Below the pieces are notes generated by a model. That model had not been told where the DNA came from, searched no databases, and saw nothing but the letters and a program-made list of their open reading frames with translations. The translations under genes and the position numbers were made by a program. A stretch of 9,430 bases of DNA from Nitrospinota bacterium. Its GTDB lineage: Bacteria; Tectomicrobia; Entotheonellia; J063. Location of the stretch: contig RFHZ01000329.1 of the NCBI GenBank assembly GCA_003696125.1, positions 1-9,430 of the forward strand. Direction: 5' to 3'. This document shows, in pieces, positions 6,013-9,430 of this stretch (positions are counted from its first letter, which is position 1; every line of letters begins with the position of its first letter).

Positions 6013-6408
6013 TCAGTTCGACTGCGCGGTGATATCGACCACGATCCGAAACGGGTCGGCAAGCGGGAAATGTCTCTTGACCCGAAGCGGCCACCTTCCC
6101 TGAATCTCCCCTTTGATCCCATAAGGGGTCAAGAGAAAGTAGACTTCGCGCAGCAGGGGGTGGGAGAAACGGTAGAAGGTCTTCTCCGGCAGTTCCTGGA
6201 TCTGGGGGAACAGGACGGTGATGATGAGCGGATCTTCTCTCTCCGCGATGCGATAGGTCGTATACCCTCGCAGATCAAAGACGATGCGAACAAAATCGCC
6301 ATGGTCCCCAAAGCGCACCCCCTGGAGCAGGGATACCCCTTCCCCTGAGCCGGAGAGGGTCCACCCCCATAAGCAGAGCAAGAGGATCAGAAATGTTCCT
6401 GACCGCAT
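6013..6408 (-). CDS. Exported stand-alone AMIN-domain-like protein
   Basis: The 131-residue protein has a signal peptide or N-terminal anchor (FLILLLCLWGWTLSGSGEG, 6-24) followed by one domain resembling AMIN. The opening strand pattern LLQGVRFGDHGDFVRIVFDL (27-46) and the closing PFRIVVDI (119-126) match the two signature strands of that family. AMIN domains bind peptidoglycan and localise envelope proteins such as amidase AmiC and secretin PilQ. Here no catalytic domain is attached, and the chain ends right after the domain. The ATG at 6408 has GGGGAG about 8 nt upstream. The gene is first in an apparent operon with the M16 pair, 91 bp before the catalytic subunit, so it may help hold the peptidase complex at the envelope; that is inference. 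The Cys at residue 12 lies inside the hydrophobic core without a good lipobox, so a lipoprotein is unlikely. Confidence 0.72.
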   Translation of the reverse strand: MRSGTFLILLLCLWGWTLSGSGEGVSLLQGVRFGDHGDFVRIVFDLRGYTTYRIAEREDPLIITVLFPQIQELPEKTFYRFSHPLLREVYFLLTPYGIKGEIQGRWPLRVKRHFPLADPFRIVVDITAQSN

Positions 6409-6467
6409 CCTTTTTCTCCCCTGCCTGTCTCCTTCGCCTCACCCCCTATACTATACCCTCCCCGCTC

Positions 6468-6485
6468 AAAATGCTCCAGCATTTT
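6468..6485. promoter_or_regulatory. Perfect 18-bp palindrome, operator-like
   Basis: AAAATGCT-CC-AGCATTTT has perfect 8-bp arms around a 2-bp centre. It is too tight to be a useful RNA hairpin, so a dimeric repressor or activator site is the likelier reading. It overlaps the -35 position of the candidate leftward promoter and lies about 107 bp upstream of the rightward -35. No regulator that would bind it is identifiable. Confidence 0.5.
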
Positions 6486-6591
6486 CTTTCCCCTTTCCCT
6501 TGTACCCTAGCCGGCTTTCCGCATCCTCTGTGCTCCCCTGCTCTGGACGCCGTCTCTGCAGGCTGAGGAGGGAAAGAATCGATACCGGGCA

Positions 6592-6620
6592 TTGACTTGT
6601 GGGAGGGGGTGTGCTGAAAT
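6592..6620 (+). promoter_or_regulatory. Promoter of the amidase/racemase operon
   Basis: TTGACT (6592-6597) matches five of six -35 consensus bases. A 17-bp spacer leads to TGAAAT (6615-6620), four of six for the -10, with TGC immediately upstream forming an extended -10. The start codon is 44 bp further on, behind a near-perfect AAGGAGG (6651-6657). Confidence 0.65.
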
Positions 6621-6664
6621 AGGAGAGACAGGTATGTGTCCCGGTATGTAAAGGAGGAAACACC

Positions 6665-6853
6665 ATGTCCCAGGAACGACTACAGGCCATGCTACGACAC
6701 ATCATCACCGAGATCCGCAGCATTCCGGCCAGCGATGCCGATCTGGAGCGGGTATCCACCCAAATGCAGGTGCTGCTCACTTCCCTCACCTCCCTGCGAG
6801 GACTCGACTTCAGCACCGTCGAAATAGCCGGCATCCTGCAGCTAGAGGAGTAG
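6665..6853 (+). CDS. Small GatC/AtzG-like amidase partner protein
   Basis: The 62-residue, mostly helical protein is translated from an ideal site, AAGGAGG 7 nt before the ATG. True GatC has about 95 residues and stabilises GatA in the tRNA amidotransferase. This protein is shorter and lacks the C-terminal GatC segment. The layout of two helices followed by LDFSTVEIAGILQLEE is closer to small AtzG-type (DUF4089-like) subunits, which bind and stabilise the biuret amidase AtzE and descend from the GatC fold. Its stop is 4 bp before the amidase start, and its last codons supply that gene's GAGGAG ribosome site, so the two are translationally coupled, as expected for subunits of one complex. The family assignment rests on size, position and pattern rather than strong motif matches. 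Confidence 0.62.
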   Translation: MSQERLQAMLRHIITEIRSIPASDADLERVSTQMQVLLTSLTSLRGLDFSTVEIAGILQLEE

Positions 6854-6857
6854 AGAG

Positions 6858-8270
6858 ATGACCGAGAATGAACTGATGCAGTATACCATCGGGAAACTCG
6901 CTTCCCTGTTCCAGGCCAGGGCCCTCTCCCCGGTCGAGGTTACCCAGGCACTCCTTGCCCGTATCGATCGCCTGGACAAGAGGGTGAACGCCTTTATTAC
7001 TGTTCTTGCCGAACAGGCCCTGGAAGCGGCACGGGACGCCGAGGCGGCGATCATGCGTGGGGATTATCGAGGACCGCTCCACGGCATACCGTTCGCCGTA
7101 AAAGACATCTTTGCCACCCAAGGGGTGCGGACGACCTGTGCTTCCAAGGTCTGGCCAGATCGTATCTTCCCTGTTGATGCCACGGTGATCGAGCGCTTAC
7201 AACAGGCAGGAGCCGTTCTCCTGGGCAAGCTGAACATGCATGAATTTGCCATGGGTGCTACCTCGACCAGTTCTCACTACGGACCGGTCCGCAATCCCTG
7301 GGACCTGGAACGCGTTCCGGGAGGATCGAGTGGAGGGTCTGCTGCTGCCATAGCGGCGACACTGGCGCTGGGAACATTGGGGACAGATACCGGGGGCTCG
7401 GTACGGATCCCTGCTTCCCTCTGTGGGATTGTCGGGCTCAAACCGACGTATGGGCGGGTCAGCCGCCATGGGGTGGTCACCCTCTCCTGGTCACTCGACC
7501 ATGTCGGGCCGATGACCAGGACGGTAGAAGATGCGGCACTCATGCTTCAGGTCATGGCTGGGAAGGACCCCCAGGACCCGACGACCAGTTCTCTACCTGT
7601 CCCCGACTACCGGGCAGCGCTGGAAGAGGATCTCCGGGGCATCACCCTCGGTATCCCTACCGACAGCTTCTTCACCGAGGTAGATGCCGAAGTCGAAAGT
7701 GCCGTGAGCGATGCTGTGCAGCTTCTGCAAGGACTGGGAGCCGCTGTGGAAGCGATCTCTCTCCCCCACATCGAGCTGGCACACCCGGTAGGCACCATCA
7801 TCTCCTCCACGGAAGCTTACACCTATCATGAGCCGTTCCTGCAGCGTCAGGTGCAGGATTATCAACCGGATGTGCGGGATCGCCTGCTCATCGGGGCGTC
7901 TCTGCTGGCCTCAGACTACGTCAGGGCGCAACAGTACCGCAATCTCTTCCGCCGCGAAGTCTCCCAGGTGATGAGACGGGTCGATGCCATCGTGACCCCT
8001 ACCACCCCGATCCCTGCCCCTAAGATCGGGGAGAAAACGGTCACCATCCGGGGTAAAGAAGAAGAGGTGCTCAAGATATTGAGTCGATTGACCCGGCCCT
8101 GGAATCTCACCGGCCAGCCGGTCATCTCTCTCCCCTGTGGCTTTACGCAATCAGGTCTCCCCATCGGGCTCCAGATCGTGGGGAAGGCGTTTGCAGAGAC
8201 GACCATCCTGCGGATCGCCCATGCTTATGAGAGGCATACCCCCTGGCATGAACAGCGGCCAGCACTCTGA
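6858..8270 (+). CDS. Amidase signature family hydrolase (GatA/AtzE-like)
   Basis: The 470-residue protein has the complete amidase signature and a Ser-cisSer-Lys triad. Lys82 is in IPFAVKDIF, Ser157 in PGGSSGGSAAA, and nucleophile Ser181 in GTDTGGSVRIPASLCG; the 24-residue spacing of the serines matches GatA and fatty acid amide hydrolase. Residues 191-200 (IVGLKPTYGR) and the late RPWNLTGQPVISLPCG and LPIGLQIVG are also typical. The enzyme would hydrolyse a C-N amide bond in the cytoplasm. Automatic annotation would probably call it GatA, but no gatB is present and the preceding small gene resembles AtzG. A catabolic amidase with an AtzE/AtzG-like arrangement is therefore more likely. The downstream racemase-family gene also points to catabolism. 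The substrate cannot be read from the sequence. The ATG at 6858 follows GAGGAG by 7 nt. Confidence 0.9.
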   Translation: MTENELMQYTIGKLASLFQARALSPVEVTQALLARIDRLDKRVNAFITVLAEQALEAARDAEAAIMRGDYRGPLHGIPFAVKDIFATQGVRTTCASKVWPDRIFPVDATVIERLQQAGAVLLGKLNMHEFAMGATSTSSHYGPVRNPWDLERVPGGSSGGSAAAIAATLALGTLGTDTGGSVRIPASLCGIVGLKPTYGRVSRHGVVTLSWSLDHVGPMTRTVEDAALMLQVMAGKDPQDPTTSSLPVPDYRAALEEDLRGITLGIPTDSFFTEVDAEVESAVSDAVQLLQGLGAAVEAISLPHIELAHPVGTIISSTEAYTYHEPFLQRQVQDYQPDVRDRLLIGASLLASDYVRAQQYRNLFRREVSQVMRRVDAIVTPTTPIPAPKIGEKTVTIRGKEEEVLKILSRLTRPWNLTGQPVISLPCGFTQSGLPIGLQIVGKAFAETTILRIAHAYERHTPWHEQRPAL

Positions 8271-8320
8271 CTCCCTGTCCTGAATGTTGAACCTGGCTAC
8301 AGAAAGGAGGAGATCTGCCT

Positions 8321-9385
8321 ATGCGACTCAGCAACCTCATCACCGCTATCGATGCGCATGCCTGCGGTCAACACGGTCGGGTTATCATTGGCGGCGTGGT
8401 CGATGTGCCGGGCAAGACCATGTTTGAGAAGAAGGTCTATCTGGAAACCCATATGGATGCCCTGCGCAAGCGGATGCTGCGCGAGCCCCGCGGGTACCCT
8501 GCTGCCTGCTGCAACCTGATCCTTCCTCCCACCCATCCGGAAGCCGATGCCGGTTTTGTCATCATGGAACAGACCAAGTACCCTCCCATGTCGGGGAGCA
8601 ATACCATCTGTGTGGCCACCGTTCTGCTCGAGACCGGCATGATTCCCAAACAGGAGCCGGAAACCGAATTCGTCCTGGAGGCACCGGCTGGACTGATCCG
8701 CATCCAGGCAGCCGTGGCCAATGAGAAGGTCACCCGGGTCACCTTCCAGAACGTACCCGCCTTTGCCCTCTACCTGGATGCCCGGGTAGAGGTCCCGGAT
8801 TTGGGAACGGTAACGGTTGATGTCGCTTATGGAGGGCAGTTCTACGTCATTACCGAGGCGGCCCCCCTGGGACTGCGCCTGACTCCGGATGAAGGCCGGG
8901 ATCTGGTGCGGCTGGGAGAGATGATCAAAGCTGCCACACAAGAGCAGCTCTCCATTGTCCACCCGGAAAACCCGGAGATCACCGGGATCGGAGGAACCCT
9001 GTTTTCCGGGCCTCCCACTCACCCGGACGCCGCTCTTAAGAACACGGTTGTCCTCTCCACCGGGACCCTTACCTGGGAGCGACCAGCTTCCTGGACCGGG
9101 ATTCTGGATCGGTCCCCCTGTGGTACCGGCACCTGCGCCAAGATGGCGGCCCTACATGCCAAAGGGCAGCTCCCCCTCCATCATGACTTCCCCCACGAAG
9201 GCATCCTGGGCACGATCTTTACCGGTCGCCTGATCGGCGAGACCAGGGTCGGATCGCATACGGCGGTGATCCCCATGCTGAGCGGACAGGGATGGATCAC
9301 CGGGATCACCCAGTACGTAGTCGATCCTGACGATCCCTTCCCCGAGGGCTTTACCGTCGGCGATATGTGGGGAGATATGCGGTAA
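8321..9385 (+). CDS. Proline racemase family protein, Ser/Cys active-site type
   Basis: The 354-residue protein aligns over the full proline racemase fold, a pseudo-symmetric two-lobe enzyme that moves a proton at the alpha carbon of proline or hydroxyproline, or dehydrates 3-hydroxyproline. The first catalytic site, CGH in classical racemases, reads MSGSNTICV with Ser91 and Ser93. The second site, DRSPCGTGTCAKMAALHAKG, keeps Cys267. Asp11-His13 (IDAHACG) and the VAYGGQFYVI strand (168-177) are normal. Family members with Ser at the first position are reported mainly as hydroxyproline epimerases rather than proline racemase, and Thr marks 3-hydroxyproline dehydratase; this is family knowledge, not proof here. 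The gene follows the amidase by 50 bp with no terminator between, and has AAGGAGG 10 nt before the ATG, so co-transcription is likely. Confidence 0.9.
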   Translation: MRLSNLITAIDAHACGQHGRVIIGGVVDVPGKTMFEKKVYLETHMDALRKRMLREPRGYPAACCNLILPPTHPEADAGFVIMEQTKYPPMSGSNTICVATVLLETGMIPKQEPETEFVLEAPAGLIRIQAAVANEKVTRVTFQNVPAFALYLDARVEVPDLGTVTVDVAYGGQFYVITEAAPLGLRLTPDEGRDLVRLGEMIKAATQEQLSIVHPENPEITGIGGTLFSGPPTHPDAALKNTVVLSTGTLTWERPASWTGILDRSPCGTGTCAKMAALHAKGQLPLHHDFPHEGILGTIFTGRLIGETRVGSHTAVIPMLSGQGWITGITQYVVDPDDPFPEGFTVGDMWGDMR

Positions 9386-9430
9386 ACGGTTACCATCGCT
9401 CCGGGGGGAAAGGCCACGAGGATTCCATGC

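Larger units (their letters stand above)
6409..6664. promoter_or_regulatory. Divergent intergenic region between the AMIN/M16 operon and the amidase operon
   Basis: These 256 bp separate two divergent operons. The rightward promoter at 6592-6620 is convincing. Leftward, TATAGT (6450-6455 on the minus strand) is a plausible -10, but its -35 position (TGGAGC, 6473-6478) is weak and overlaps a perfect palindrome. The middle part (about 6486-6590) shows no gene, and I see nothing else in it. Confidence 0.6.

Noticed and set aside
5922-6122. A 67-codon N-terminal extension of the catalytic M16 peptidase.
   Set aside because: It is polar and Arg-rich, overlaps the end of the AMIN gene in another frame on the same strand, and would bury the signal segment. 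A good AAGGAG sits just before the ATG at 5921.
6665-8270. The pair as gatC and gatA of the tRNA-dependent amidotransferase.
   Set aside because: The small gene is about a third shorter than GatC, gatB is absent and a racemase-family gene follows; a firm decision needs a phylogenetic tree.
8297-9022. A 241-codon minus-strand open frame opposite the racemase-family gene.
   Set aside because: It is a shadow of the plus-strand gene, whose translation matches a known family end to end.
9427-9430. A possible start codon of a further gene at the right edge.
   Set aside because: Only an ATG with a weak upstream GAGG is visible and no coding sequence follows within the window.

Overview
The window is a gene-dense bacterial chromosome segment, moderately GC-rich by eye, with strong AGGAGG-type ribosome binding sites and tightly packed operons. 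A MinD/MinE pair, two exported M16 peptidases and an exported AMIN-domain protein suggest a diderm (Gram-negative-type) bacterium. I cannot name the lineage from the sequence alone. There are no RNA genes, insertion sequences, CRISPR arrays or other signs of mobile DNA.

Layout. (1) Positions 1-2258, minus strand: a cell-division-site cluster read in the order coiled-coil protein, MinC-like protein, MinE, MinD (cut by the window edge). The MinC-like protein keeps the MinD-binding C-terminal beta-helix domain. In place of the usual N-terminal FtsZ-inhibiting domain it has one transmembrane helix and a coiled coil. The gene upstream encodes a second protein with a clearly homologous helix and coiled coil but no MinC domain. 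This is the most unusual part of the window. (2) 2259-3187, plus strand: a divergent two-gene unit, a small excisionase/MerR-type helix-turn-helix protein and a flavin split-barrel (PPOX-class) oxidoreductase. (3) 3188-3253: a convergent gap with a hairpin. (4) 3254-6408, minus strand: an operon of an exported AMIN-domain protein, a catalytically complete M16 zinc peptidase and an M16 homologue that has lost its zinc-binding motif, the classic active/inactive pair. (5) 6409-6664: a divergent regulatory region with a good plus-strand promoter and a perfect 18-bp palindrome. (6) 6665-9385, plus strand: a GatC/AtzG-like small subunit, an amidase-signature hydrolase and a proline racemase-family protein with Ser in place of the first catalytic Cys, probably one catabolic operon.

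How they work together. MinD and MinE would form the membrane-cycling ATPase pair. The membrane-anchored MinC-like protein would bind MinD through its C-terminal domain, possibly with the coiled-coil paralogue as partner. The M16 pair would act as a heterodimer outside the cytoplasm. The last three genes look suited to releasing and isomerising an amide- or imino-acid-type substrate, but the substrate is unknown.
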